Positions 1-8,073 of a stretch of DNA of 27,830 nucleotides are shown piece by piece. The translations under genes and the position numbers were made by a program. Origin of the DNA: Fidelibacterota bacterium (GTDB lineage: Bacteria; Fidelibacterota; Fidelibacteria; Fidelibacterales; Fidelibacteraceae); NCBI GenBank assembly GCA_029931905.1, contig JAOZRH010000009.1:1-27830 (forward strand), in the 5' to 3' direction. The notes beneath the pieces are model-generated. The model was not told where the DNA came from, did not search any database, and saw only the letters and a program-made list of their open reading frames with translations. Each line of letters begins with the position of its first letter. Position 1 is the first letter of the stretch.

Positions 1-65
1 TTGGAGGAATCATTTTAATAGGAATAGGGATAAAAATTTTAATTGAACATTTGTATTTTCAATAA
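1..65 (+). CDS. C-terminal end of MntP-like manganese efflux protein (partial)
   Basis: The third forward frame is open from the left edge to a TAA at 63-65 and gives about 20 residues, GGIILIGIGIKILIEHLYFQ. This is one hydrophobic helix ending in ILIEHL. Proteins of the MntP (YebN) manganese-exporter family end with a very similar Gly/Ile-rich helix and an I-x-I-L-x-E-H-L tail, so this is most likely the last transmembrane segment of such a protein, whose start lies outside the window. The hairpin at 86-113 follows 20 bases later and could terminate it. The match rests on a short hydrophobic tail, so another small membrane protein is possible. Confidence 0.55.
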   Translation, partial: GGIILIGIGIKILIEHLYFQ

Positions 66-85
66 AAAAAACAATTATAAATAAA

Positions 86-113
86 AAGAAACAGTAAAAA
101 ATTACTGTTTCTT
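86..113 (-). terminator. Rho-independent terminator, possibly bidirectional
   Basis: A perfect 12-bp inverted repeat (86-97 with 102-113, loop of four A) lies between two converging genes. Read leftward, the hairpin is followed at once by a short T run (complement of 83-87) and later more T-rich sequence. It is placed to end transcription of rpsT, whose stop is about 40 bases away. Read rightward it also lies behind the MntP-like gene, though the T run on that side is broken. Confidence 0.75.
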
Positions 114-152
114 AATTTGGTTGTTACAATACTTTATCGAAAAACGATAAAA

Positions 153-407
153 TTATTTCATATCATTAACAATCTTTTGAATTTTTGACTTGATATGAGA
201 TGCTTTATTTTTATGAATAACATTTTTGTGAGCAATCTTATCAACAAAAGATATAGCTTTTAATAAATTAGCTTCACCTTCTGCCTTATCTGCAGATTTA
301 CTAACATTTTTAACTAATGTTTTCATTTTGCTTTCATTCATATTGTTTCTTAATCTTGCTTTATCAGCTTGTCTTATTCTTTTCTTTGTTGATAATGGAT
401 GAGCCAT
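153..407 (-). CDS. rpsT: 30S ribosomal protein S20
   Basis: This is S20, a small basic protein that binds the 5' domain of 16S rRNA early in 30S assembly. The 84-residue length is normal for the family. The N-terminus (MAHPLSTKKRIRQADKARLR) has the expected alternation of Lys/Arg with short helices, and an S20-like stretch LLKAISFVDKIAHKNVIHKNKASHIKSK region follows in the C-terminal helix. The ATG has a good ribosome binding site, AGGAGA, a few bases upstream. The gene stands somewhat apart, 101 bases after groES with its own promoter candidate, and is followed by a strong hairpin. That arrangement suits an independently expressed ribosomal protein gene. Confidence 0.95.
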   Translation of the reverse strand: MAHPLSTKKRIRQADKARLRNNMNESKMKTLVKNVSKSADKAEGEANLLKAISFVDKIAHKNVIHKNKASHIKSKIQKIVNDMK

Positions 408-430
408 TTTTCTCCTATGTTCTATTTTAA

Positions 431-502
431 AAAGTCTGCCTAATATAATATAATTAACAACTAAAAGTCAATTAAAATTAAAGAATTAATTAGGCTGTCT
501 TT
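431..502. repeat. Interrupted inverted repeat around the rpsT promoter
   Basis: Arms 431-444 (aaagtctgcctaat) and 489-502 (attaggctgtcttt) match at 12 of 14 positions as an inverted repeat, separated by 44 bases. The arms contain GCC/GGC, which is unusual in this otherwise A/T-only gap. The arms bracket the -35 and touch the -10 of the rpsT promoter candidate. They could be paired operator half-sites, or a hairpin in read-through RNA from groES. Confidence 0.4.
442..471 (-). promoter_or_regulatory. Promoter candidate for rpsT
   Basis: On the leftward strand TTGACT (complement of 466-471) is followed after 18 bases by TATATT (complement of 442-447), close to a sigma-70 consensus. The site lies about 35 bases upstream of the rpsT start codon, in the gap after groES. 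The right arm of an interrupted palindrome (431-502) overlaps the -10 box. No start-site data are available, and AT-rich gaps give such matches by chance. Confidence 0.5.
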
Positions 503-508
503 AAATTA

Positions 509-778
509 TTACTCAACTATTCCCAAAATATCACTTCTTTGTAAAAGCAAATGATCTTTTCCTTCCATTTGAATTTCTTCTCCAGCATATTTACCAAAAA
601 GAACTTTCATGCCTTTTTTAATTAATTCTTGCAATTCTTCATCAGTTCCAACTGCAACCACTGTACCAACTTTTGGTTTTTCTTTCGCTGTATCTGGTAT
701 AATTATTCCACTTTTAGTTTTGTTTTCTTCAGGTATAATTTCTATCAATACACGATCGTCTAAAGGTTTAATTTTCAT
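509..778 (-). CDS. groES: Co-chaperonin GroES (HSP10)
   Basis: GroES is the lid of the GroEL folding chamber. The 89-residue protein is a little shorter than the usual 94-97 but complete. It opens with MKIKPLDDRVLIEIIPEE and has the family pattern: a mobile-loop region with TKSGIIIPDTAKEKP at about 21-35, KVGTVVAVG at 36-44, GMKVLFGKYAGEEI at about 56-69, and LLLQRSDILGIVE at the end. The SD is strong (GAGGAGA). groEL is not next to it: downstream lies rpsT, and upstream, only 11 bases away, lies a glutaredoxin gene with which it is probably co-transcribed. No CIRCE (HrcA) operator was seen in the gaps on either side, so heat-shock control is not evident here. Confidence 0.95.
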   Translation of the reverse strand: MKIKPLDDRVLIEIIPEENKTKSGIIIPDTAKEKPKVGTVVAVGTDEELQELIKKGMKVLFGKYAGEEIQMEGKDHLLLQRSDILGIVE

Positions 779-789
779 ATCTCTCTCCT

Positions 790-1026
790 CTATTTTAAAT
801 TTAACATTTTATTAATTTTATCTTTATCAAAACCAACAACTGGTCTATTATTTATCCAGGTTTGTGGAACACCTTGTTGTCCGCTTTTTCTTTTCATATC
901 CATCATTGCTCTTTGATCTTTTGAAACATCAATTTCTTTGAATCTCACTTTGTTTTTTCTCAAATAACTTTTCAGTGTTCTACAATATGAGCATGTTGGT
1001 GTTGTAAATACTATAACATTTTTCAT
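790..1026 (-). CDS. Glutaredoxin-like protein
   Basis: A 78-residue thioredoxin-fold protein of the small glutaredoxin/NrdH type. The redox motif is C12-S-Y-C15 (context TTPTCSYC), and the cis-proline loop is GVP at 52-54, followed by a WINNRPVVGFD segment that resembles the glutathione-binding strand of glutaredoxins. The CSYC centre is close to the CPYC of classical glutaredoxins but has Ser instead of Pro. It probably reduces disulfides or mixed disulfides in the cytoplasm. Its reductant (glutathione or thioredoxin reductase) cannot be told from sequence. It lies directly upstream of groES, with an 11-base gap, which points to a shared transcript and perhaps a stress role. Confidence 0.88.
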   Translation of the reverse strand: MKNVIVFTTPTCSYCRTLKSYLRKNKVRFKEIDVSKDQRAMMDMKRKSGQQGVPQTWINNRPVVGFDKDKINKMLNLK

Positions 1027-1089
1027 CTTCTACTATATTCCCATTTTTATCAATCTTTAATAATACAAAATATTTAAATTATATGCAAA

Positions 1090-1935
1090 TTATTTCTGAA
1101 TATTTAAATATTTAGAATCTATTTCATAATTGTCATATTGTTCAAGTTTATTATGACTAATTTGATCTTTTAACTTATCAACATATTTTTCGCCTAATTC
1201 ACAATATGTGTCAAGATCTTTAATTATTTCATATGGATTTTGTGTTATTGTTCTATTTCTTCTAAAATCAGCAAAAACTTCGCCACGAGCTAATGTTTTA
1301 AAATAATCGTCTATAGAACCTGAAATTGTTTCGTATTTTTTGACATACATATATTTTCCATTTCTTGTACCTTTTGTCTGAATTCTTGGTTCATCTTCAT
1401 GAAAAGACCAAACTCCAAAAATGTTACGCCCCTCTATAAAAAATCGAGATGTTCCCCAACCACTTTCAATTGATGCTTGAGCTAAAACAACACTTGTTGG
1501 ATGAGTTACTAATCTACTTTTTAAATCCAATATATCTTTTGCTCTGTATGTTTTCATCATTTTTGCCAAATATTCCTGTTCTTGCTGTGTAAATTTCTTT
1601 TTTTTAGATAAAACATCTATTTTCATTAACTCCTGTTTACATTTATATTTTGAAATTAATATAGCAGGAAGAATTAATTCTATAAATTTCTGTTTCTTTT
1701 CTTGAACAGACAAATTACTTAACGAAAGTACATTAGAATAATCTATCGGTTTTACAAATTTAGAATCAATCGATTCAATATCTTCAACTGTTTCTATTGA
1801 TTTTTTAATAATTATTACATCACCATACTCTACTATATTATTTCCAAAATAGGAGAAAAAAAACAACAACAAAAGCACAATTGTTATAATTGTTTTTATA
1901 TTTTTTATCTTTGGTCTCCTTTTAAGGGGCGTCAT
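1090..1935 (-). CDS. Membrane-anchored Bax-like N-acetylglucosaminidase
   Basis: This resembles the E. coli Bax protein and the mannosyl-glycoprotein endo-beta-N-acetylglucosaminidase/FlgJ-type glucosaminidase fold, which cleave peptidoglycan glycan strands. A short basic N-terminus is followed by one transmembrane segment at about 13-30, then a helical region, then the catalytic domain from about 145 to 265. The block AQASIESGWGTSRF (153-166) carries the likely catalytic Glu157; NIFGVWSF (171-178) and the Y-x-x-x-x-x-S-I-x-D-Y-F region (201-212) are also typical of Bax-like proteins. It therefore acts in the periplasm, tethered to the inner membrane. No clear SD precedes the ATG. It lies 49 bases downstream of the SH3-metallopeptidase, another envelope protein. 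Confidence 0.82.
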   Translation of the reverse strand: MTPLKRRPKIKNIKTIITIVLLLLFFFSYFGNNIVEYGDVIIIKKSIETVEDIESIDSKFVKPIDYSNVLSLSNLSVQEKKQKFIELILPAILISKYKCKQELMKIDVLSKKKKFTQQEQEYLAKMMKTYRAKDILDLKSRLVTHPTSVVLAQASIESGWGTSRFFIEGRNIFGVWSFHEDEPRIQTKGTRNGKYMYVKKYETISGSIDDYFKTLARGEVFADFRRNRTITQNPYEIIKDLDTYCELGEKYVDKLKDQISHNKLEQYDNYEIDSKYLNIQK

Positions 1936-1984
1936 ATAAGTTGAGATATTGTTTTTATATTTCTTTATTAGTTAATATGAAATT

Positions 1985-3196
1985 TTAACGAATATTTCTA
2001 TTAAATCGTGCTTCAAATTTTTTATATTCGTCTCTATCTTTGAATTCTTCACGAATAAATTTATCTAATGAATTAATTCTATTTTTAAATGAATACGGAA
2101 ACCAATGAGTAGCTTTTGTTATATCACGGCTTTTGGGCATTTGAGATTCTAATCTTCTCATTACATTTGTTAATCCTCTTACATCATAACCAGCTCTATA
2201 AGCATAAATCAATCCCATTTTATCTGCTTCCATTTCGTATTTTTCTTTACGACCTTTTATAGATCTTTCATACATTTCATTAGATATTTCATCCATTTCT
2301 TTCGTATCAGTTCCAAATTCCTTATCAAATTCAGCAAAAGCATCCTCTGCTTTGAGTTTAACCTTTCTTTTTCCTGCTTCTGTACTTCCGTGTTGTAAAG
2401 TAATATGTGAAATCTCATGACCAATCAAGCATGCCAATTCACTTTCGTTTTTACACTCTTTTAATAATCCTTCAGAAATAACAATAACACCAATAGGTAA
2501 TGAATTTACAAACAATTTATCACTTTCTATAACATGAACACAAATAGGCAAATCATAATATTCGGTATTTTCAGCAATAAGTTGTGCAATATTATTTACA
2601 TAATTCAATTTTCTTAAATTTGTAGTTACACCATCGGCAGCAAATTTGGCCGCAACATAGGCACTCACAACAAACAATGATTCATCAATAATAAATGGTT
2701 TTGGTTTCGATATTTTATATTTTCTTCTATATTTTTTTTCACTCCATCTTCCATTATAAGTATTTCTTTTAAACTCTAAATATTTACTTGGAATTACATA
2801 ATTTTTTCTTGGATGTTGCAAAATATCTTTATTCAATGATTTATCACTCATTTTACTTTCAAAAAAGCCTTTAACAGCAGCTGTTACCAGAGTCGTTGAC
2901 GCTTTTTTATCCGAAATATCATTAGCCATCATACCATAATCAATAGTTCCTTGTACCTTTTTAAAAGCATTAGAAGCAACCCAACCACTTTTCCCATCAT
3001 TTATTTTAACTTTTTTCCAACTTTCTCCATCTTCCAATATAACAACATCAGCTCCTTTTTTCAATACTGTTACTACAGGATAATATGCACCTTTTCCACT
3101 TCGCATTGTAACATTGTTATTCACAATTTGCACAGCAAATAAAACTGATATTAGTAGAATTACCGCAACACATAAAAATAATATTTTCTTTTTCAT
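1985..3196 (-). CDS. SH3-domain M48-family metallopeptidase
   Basis: A zinc endopeptidase exported to the periplasm. Residues 1-22 form a signal peptide or anchor. Residues 28-80 are a bacterial SH3 domain (N-V-x-x-R-S-G-K-G-x-Y-Y-P-V-V, then W-K-K-V-K, GKSGWVAS). After a linker of about 130 residues comes the M48 domain: H260-E-I-S-H264 supplies two zinc ligands and the catalytic Glu, and the E321-x-x-A-D block supplies the third ligand. Such enzymes (BepA/LoiP-like) act in envelope protein quality control. The N-terminal SH3 would bring it to the cell wall and is an uncommon addition to M48 proteins. The SD GGAGGT is strong. It sits between a cyclase and a wall hydrolase. Confidence 0.88.
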   Translation of the reverse strand: MKKKILFLCVAVILLISVLFAVQIVNNNVTMRSGKGAYYPVVTVLKKGADVVILEDGESWKKVKINDGKSGWVASNAFKKVQGTIDYGMMANDISDKKASTTLVTAAVKGFFESKMSDKSLNKDILQHPRKNYVIPSKYLEFKRNTYNGRWSEKKYRRKYKISKPKPFIIDESLFVVSAYVAAKFAADGVTTNLRKLNYVNNIAQLIAENTEYYDLPICVHVIESDKLFVNSLPIGVIVISEGLLKECKNESELACLIGHEISHITLQHGSTEAGKRKVKLKAEDAFAEFDKEFGTDTKEMDEISNEMYERSIKGRKEKYEMEADKMGLIYAYRAGYDVRGLTNVMRRLESQMPKSRDITKATHWFPYSFKNRINSLDKFIREEFKDRDEYKKFEARFNRNIR

Positions 3197-3259
3197 TTCA
3201 TACCTCCGTAAATTATTGCTCTATATATAGTAAAATCACTATTCCATTTTAAATTTAAA

Positions 3260-5431
3260 TTATTTGGTTTTAAAAGTAAAAACACCATGTTTGTCAACCA
3301 ACTCTGGTGTTTTTTTTAAAAACTTACATCTATCAATAAAAGCAATCGAAGGAGAATCATTTGGAGATATTTCCAATACATTTTCGAATGATTTAATTGC
3401 CTTATTCCAATCACGACTTTTATAAATTTTCAAAGCATTTGCAAATCTATTTTCAATTTCTTTTTTCTCTTTTGTCATATTTGGAATTCGATCAATTAAA
3501 GTAAATATTTTAATTGGTAAATTTTTTCCTTTAACCCTAATTAAATCGATTTCTCTGAATAAATAATCATTTTTTACAAATTGCCAAGTACTCTCACTTA
3601 ACATATTTGTAAGTCCATAATTTTTACAAACACCTTCTAATCTAGCTGATAAATTTACTGTATCACCAATTGCCGTATAATCCATTCGTTTTTCACTTCC
3701 CAAATTTCCAACGACCATTTCACCACTGCTAATACCAATACGCGTTCGAATCGTTGACTTTTCTGATGGAATTAATTCATTAACATTTTCTTCACGAAAA
3801 GCTAAAATTACCTCACAAGCAGATTTTGCATGATCTTTCTTTTCAATAGGAGCCCCAAAAATTGCCATAATTCCATCACCTGTATATTTATCAAGCAATC
3901 CACCATTTTTTAAAACAATTGATGTGATGACATGAAAATATTTATTCAATGTTTCAATTACTTTTTTTGGATCCTTCTTTTCAGAATACGTTGTAAATCC
4001 TTGTAAATCAGTAAATAACACAGTACCAGTTATCTCAGAACCTGCCAAATCTATTTTATCAGGATTTTTCATTAAAATATTAATTACATCTTTATCAAGA
4101 TATCTTGAAAATATTGTTTTTATCTGTTTTTTTGCCTGGCCTTCCGTAAGCATCTTATACATTGAAGAACTTGCACTAATTAAAACAATTCCTAAAATAG
4201 GAAAAACAAAATCAAGATCTATTGAATATTTAGCAAATAGTAAAAAGCTTATTAAAATAACAAATATCATTGATAAAATTGCTACTGGTAGTGAATATGT
4301 CAAATCTTTTGTTAAAAATAAATAACTAATTAAAATTAACAATAAAAATGTTAAAGATATTATCATTACAGGAGAAATTGATTTTAATTGATTATGATTT
4401 AGTAAATTATCGAACAATGTAGTGTGAATTTCTCCACCTGGAAATGGAGCAACAGATGTAAATGGAGTAACTTTTAAATCCAACAATCCTGATGCTGAAG
4501 CACAAATTAATATATTTTTGTTTTTATATTCTGAAAATGGTATTTGTGGTTCCATTCCTTGAGCAAATTGTATAGCTGATAAAAATACCGAATGAAAAGA
4601 ATCATAACGATATGTACCCAAATCACTTTCACCACCTGGTCCATACCAAAATATTTGATAATTTCCATCTTTATCAATAGAAATTTCATTTTTTTGTGTG
4701 ATAAGAATATTTTTTTTATCATCATATTTAATTACAGAATCTTTAGTAGTATGAAGATATGCTGCAAAAGCTAATTGAGGAAACAATTTTCCATCAATTT
4801 TCACCATTAATGGTGTTCTTCGACAAACACCATCGTTATCATAAGTAAATCCAGTTGCACCAATATTAGCTACACCTTCTGTTAATACAGCTAATGGAAG
4901 TGAAATTGATGAATAATTTTTTGCTGGAAATATGTCAGCATTTTCAAAATCTAAAATATAATTTTTATAATTATTGTTTTTTGATATTGTAGTTGAATCT
5001 ATTGCATTTGCACCTAATATCACCTCTCCATTATTTTTAATTGAACTACTAAATTTATTATTTGAACTCTCAGAATCAATTTCCATTCTTGCAATTTCTG
5101 ATTGATCAAATAACATATCAAACATTATTGTTTTTGCACCCGCTTCTTTTAAATAATCAAGTACGAAACCATAAAATTCTCGTGGCCAAGGCCAATTGAT
5201 CATATATTTATCAGAAGCAAAATAATCTATTGATTTATTATCTATTGCAATAATTATTAAATTAGTATCACTTTTTGATTGATTATAATACTTATGCCAT
5301 TTTAAATCAACTGCCGAATATGCAATATTTTTATAAAGATTACTAAATGAAAATAATGTCAATATAATGGTAACAATAATCACCCCAAATATCGCAAATT
5401 TAATGGGATTATTTTTTTGAGCATTTTTCAT
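3260..5431 (-). CDS. CHASE2-domain adenylate cyclase (class III)
   Basis: An inner-membrane receptor cyclase that probably makes cAMP. Order of parts: one transmembrane helix at 13-31; an extracytoplasmic CHASE2 sensor from about 40 to 340 (FDMLFD at 104-109, a GATGFTYDNDGVCRRTPLM region at 191-209); three transmembrane helices between 354 and 422; a class III cyclase domain from about 466 to 630. The metal-binding aspartates are D475 (LFTDLQGF) and D519 (KYTGDG). N593 and R597 in VNLSARLEG stabilise the transition state, so the enzyme looks active as a homodimer. Residues 655-705 form a TPR-like helical tail. The ligand of CHASE2 is unknown. The next gene upstream also ends in TPRs. Guanylate cyclase activity cannot be fully excluded. 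Confidence 0.92.
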   Translation of the reverse strand: MKNAQKNNPIKFAIFGVIIVTIILTLFSFSNLYKNIAYSAVDLKWHKYYNQSKSDTNLIIIAIDNKSIDYFASDKYMINWPWPREFYGFVLDYLKEAGAKTIMFDMLFDQSEIARMEIDSESSNNKFSSSIKNNGEVILGANAIDSTTISKNNNYKNYILDFENADIFPAKNYSSISLPLAVLTEGVANIGATGFTYDNDGVCRRTPLMVKIDGKLFPQLAFAAYLHTTKDSVIKYDDKKNILITQKNEISIDKDGNYQIFWYGPGGESDLGTYRYDSFHSVFLSAIQFAQGMEPQIPFSEYKNKNILICASASGLLDLKVTPFTSVAPFPGGEIHTTLFDNLLNHNQLKSISPVMIISLTFLLLILISYLFLTKDLTYSLPVAILSMIFVILISFLLFAKYSIDLDFVFPILGIVLISASSSMYKMLTEGQAKKQIKTIFSRYLDKDVINILMKNPDKIDLAGSEITGTVLFTDLQGFTTYSEKKDPKKVIETLNKYFHVITSIVLKNGGLLDKYTGDGIMAIFGAPIEKKDHAKSACEVILAFREENVNELIPSEKSTIRTRIGISSGEMVVGNLGSEKRMDYTAIGDTVNLSARLEGVCKNYGLTNMLSESTWQFVKNDYLFREIDLIRVKGKNLPIKIFTLIDRIPNMTKEKKEIENRFANALKIYKSRDWNKAIKSFENVLEISPNDSPSIAFIDRCKFLKKTPELVDKHGVFTFKTK

Positions 5432-5466
5432 TTATAAACTTTTTTATTGGAATCCAATTCAAAATA

Positions 5467-6351
5467 TTAATTTAAAATTGAAAGTTGTTTTAATGCTGTA
5501 TTTTTATATTCACTTTGAGGATAATATTGTATTAATCTTTCAAATTCCTCTATAGCTCTTTGTTTATTACCTAATTTTTTATAACAATATCCCAATTTCA
5601 ATTGTGTATCATCATATTTATCTGTATCATCATAAGTAAAAACTTTTTCAAATTCAGCTATTGATTGATTATAATCACCCAATGCATAATAACATTCAGC
5701 AATCCAATATTGAGCATTATCTCTCAATTTAACATTATGCCCATTTAGTAAAGCCTTATATTGAGTAATTGCTTGTTTATATTTTTTATTATTAAAATTT
5801 TTCATTGCATCTTGATATAAATTTGAAGGTACAAATTTAACTTTTGTCATAACTTTTATTTCTTTTTCTTTTTTTGAATCTAACAAAGATTTTATTTCAT
5901 CAATATTTTTTTTCAAATCAGCAATGTCTTTATTAATTATAATAATCGTCTCATCATCTATTGGAGTAATAACTTCTTTACTGGAATCTGTATCTTTTAT
6001 TTCAATTTTAGCTAAAGTCTTAAATAACAATTCTTGTTTTTTTTGAATTTGACTTATTATATTTGCATTTTCATCAATTTTTATAGAAATGTTTTTTCTT
6101 TTTTCACAATCAGTAGAATCTTGAATCAAAGCAACAAATTTACTCTCAATTTCGCTAATCTTTTCCTCTAATACTTGTATTTTTTTGCTAATTTCTTCAA
6201 CATTATTTCCAACTTTATTTAATTCTATTGCAATAATTCGAATTTGTTTATCTTGAACTTCATCCTGACTCGAAGTTTCAGCAATAACTATTTGACCAAA
6301 AAACATAATACAAAAAACAACAATCACACTAATTAATGTTCGTTTTTTCAT
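5467..6351 (-). CDS. Secreted coiled-coil/TPR protein, CpoB/YbgF-like
   Basis: A periplasmic scaffold-type protein. The chosen start (MKKRTLISVI...) is preceded by AAAGGAGG and gives a normal signal peptide ending near QIVIA (about residue 24). A start 45 bases further upstream is open but has no SD and would put charged residues before the signal peptide. Residues 25-150 are a heptad-rich coiled coil. Residues 188-294 hold three TPR units with the YbgF/CpoB pattern (LYQDAMKNFNNKKYKQAI, AQYWIAECYYALGDYNQSI, AQLKLGY-like repeat near the end). CpoB couples outer-membrane constriction (Tol-Pal) to wall synthesis, but no tol or pal genes lie nearby, so only the architecture is claimed. BamD-like or generic TPR roles remain possible. 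Confidence 0.82.
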   Translation of the reverse strand: MKKRTLISVIVVFCIMFFGQIVIAETSSQDEVQDKQIRIIAIELNKVGNNVEEISKKIQVLEEKISEIESKFVALIQDSTDCEKRKNISIKIDENANIISQIQKKQELLFKTLAKIEIKDTDSSKEVITPIDDETIIIINKDIADLKKNIDEIKSLLDSKKEKEIKVMTKVKFVPSNLYQDAMKNFNNKKYKQAITQYKALLNGHNVKLRDNAQYWIAECYYALGDYNQSIAEFEKVFTYDDTDKYDDTQLKLGYCYKKLGNKQRAIEEFERLIQYYPQSEYKNTALKQLSILN

Positions 6352-6456
6352 TTCTTCCTCCTTTATTTTACTTCCTCTGACTAAATGTAAAAACATTTTA
6401 ACTAATTTACAATAAATTTATACTATTATTTAGTTTTAATAATTTAATAATTATAT

Positions 6457-7593
6457 TTACTTTAATACTGCTAATAATATTCCCGCACTAACTGCAGAAC
6501 CAATTACACCAGCAACATTTGGACCCATAGCATGCATTAATAAAAAATTTGATCTATCATATTGTGCTCCAACATGTTGAACAACTCGAGCCGAATCTGG
6601 AACTGCACTTACTCCCGCAGCACCACAGAGTGGATTTATTTTATTACCTTCTTTTAGAAACAAATTCATAAATTTGGCAAAAAGTACTCCACCAGAAGTT
6701 GCTATTACAAATGAAATTGCACCTAATAGAAAAATAAATAGTGATTCTTTTGTTAAAAATGTCGTTGCTTGTGTTGATGCACCAACAGTCAAACCAAGTA
6801 AAATTGTTACAATATCAATTAGAGAATTTCTAGCTGTATTTGCTAATCTGCTTGTAACTCCACTTTCTTTTAACAAATTTCCAAAAAATAACATTCCAAG
6901 CAACGGTAAAGCACCAGGAGATATGAAAGATGTAATGATAAAACCTAAAATAGGAAATAATATTTTTTCCAATTGACTTACATTTCTAACAGGTTTCATT
7001 TTAATTCTTCTTTCCTTGTCTGTTGTAAATAATTTCATAATTGGTGGTTGAATAACAGGAACTAACGCCATATATGAATATGCTGCAATAGCAATTGCAC
7101 CCATTAAATCTGGGGCAAGTTTAGATGATAAAAATATAGCAGTTGGTCCATCTGCTCCACCAATTATTCCAATAGCACCACTTTCTGTAAGACTAAAGCC
7201 CAATGCATTAGCACCAATAAATGTAAGGAAAATACCTATTTGTGCTGCAGCACCAAGAAGAACTAGTTTAGGATTAGATAATAAAGCAGAAAAATCAGTC
7301 ATTGCTCCAATTCCCAAAAAAATCAATGGTGGATAAATACCTTTTAATACACCATAATACAAATAATTCATTACAGAACCTTTTTCATAAATACCTATTT
7401 GCATTCCAGCTGATTCTAAAAATGGAATATTTCCAATAATAATTCCAAATCCAATTGGAATCAATAATAACGGTTCATAATTCTTTGCTATTCCCAAATA
7501 AATACACAATCCACCAGCAAAAAGCATTATAATATGACCAGGAGTTGCATTTGCAAATCCCGAATATTTTAAAAATTCTATAATAATATCCAT
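6457..7593 (-). CDS. mmdB: Na+-pumping decarboxylase beta subunit (methylmalonyl-CoA type)
   Basis: The membrane subunit of a biotin-dependent sodium-pumping decarboxylase (OadB/MmdB/GcdB family). It releases CO2 from carboxybiotin and couples this to Na+ export. The 378 residues are highly hydrophobic with about ten membrane segments. Family motifs are present: IGGADGPTAIF, with D148, the conserved Asp implicated in Na+ coupling in Klebsiella OadB; AYSYMALVPVIQPPIM with Y174; and GVSAVPDSARV with S329. It is the last gene of the six-gene methylmalonyl-CoA operon, 21 bases after the biotin carrier. The substrate is assigned from the neighbouring mutase and epimerase, since beta subunits of oxaloacetate, glutaconyl-CoA and methylmalonyl-CoA enzymes look alike. 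Confidence 0.93.
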   Translation of the reverse strand: MDIIIEFLKYSGFANATPGHIIMLFAGGLCIYLGIAKNYEPLLLIPIGFGIIIGNIPFLESAGMQIGIYEKGSVMNYLYYGVLKGIYPPLIFLGIGAMTDFSALLSNPKLVLLGAAAQIGIFLTFIGANALGFSLTESGAIGIIGGADGPTAIFLSSKLAPDLMGAIAIAAYSYMALVPVIQPPIMKLFTTDKERRIKMKPVRNVSQLEKILFPILGFIITSFISPGALPLLGMLFFGNLLKESGVTSRLANTARNSLIDIVTILLGLTVGASTQATTFLTKESLFIFLLGAISFVIATSGGVLFAKFMNLFLKEGNKINPLCGAAGVSAVPDSARVVQHVGAQYDRSNFLLMHAMGPNVAGVIGSAVSAGILLAVLK

Positions 7594-7614
7594 TTTTTTA
7601 TATCCTATTAATAA

Positions 7615-8049
7615 TTAGTCTTCTAATTCCATTATCACCCCACCTTCTAAAATGGAGTCGCCTTCACTAACCTTTATCGCTTTAACTTTTCCATCTCCAA
7701 TAGCTAAAATATCATTTTCCATTTTCATAGCTTCCATTATAGCAACAATTTTACCACTTTTTACCTGATCGCCTACATTCACTAATATTTTAGTAATCAC
7801 ACCCGGAATTGGAGCTTTTATCAATTTCGAACCAATTGTTATTTTCTGAACAGGATTGGGAGATACCCGAACTATTGTTTGTTTTTCTTTCGTAGTAACC
7901 AAATTTGGTGAAACTTTTTCTTTTTCTGTATCTAAAATATCAACTTCATAATCTTGTCCATTACAATTGATAATAGCAGTATTTGAACTCATCGATTTAA
8001 TATTAACATCAAAACGACTACCATTAATTGAAAATTTATATTTTTTCAT
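7615..8049 (-). CDS. mmdC: Biotin carboxyl carrier (gamma) subunit of the decarboxylase
   Basis: This subunit carries biotin between the carboxyltransferase (alpha) and the membrane beta subunit. The 144 residues have two parts: an N-terminal beta-rich region (1-42) and, after a linker containing VSPN and SPNP turns, a biotinyl/lipoyl domain from about 72 to 144. The biotinylation site is K109 in E-A-M-K-M, and the domain begins with IKAPIPGVITKILV as expected. Compared with many carriers the Ala/Pro-rich swinging linker is short and not proline-alanine rich, possibly because of the AT-rich genome. The SD is good (GGAG, AAGG). It lies 24 bases after the delta-like subunit and 21 before the beta subunit. 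Confidence 0.93.
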   Translation of the reverse strand: MKKYKFSINGSRFDVNIKSMSSNTAIINCNGQDYEVDILDTEKEKVSPNLVTTKEKQTIVRVSPNPVQKITIGSKLIKAPIPGVITKILVNVGDQVKSGKIVAIMEAMKMENDILAIGDGKVKAIKVSEGDSILEGGVIMELED

Positions 8050-8073
8050 CCTTTCTCCGAAATTTTATTTTTA

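Noticed and set aside
1027..1089. CIRCE heat-shock operator upstream of the glutaredoxin-groES pair
   Set aside because: No TTAGCACTC/GAGTGCTAA arms are present here or in the 408-508 gap.
6352..6396. Start of the CpoB-like gene 15 codons further upstream
   Set aside because: It has no SD, and its codons cover the AGGAGG that serves the internal ATG, which begins a proper signal peptide.
6674..6976. Open frame of 100 codons on the forward strand
   Set aside because: It lies fully inside mmdB on the other strand, whose conserved motifs are unmistakable; no SD and no recognisable domain.
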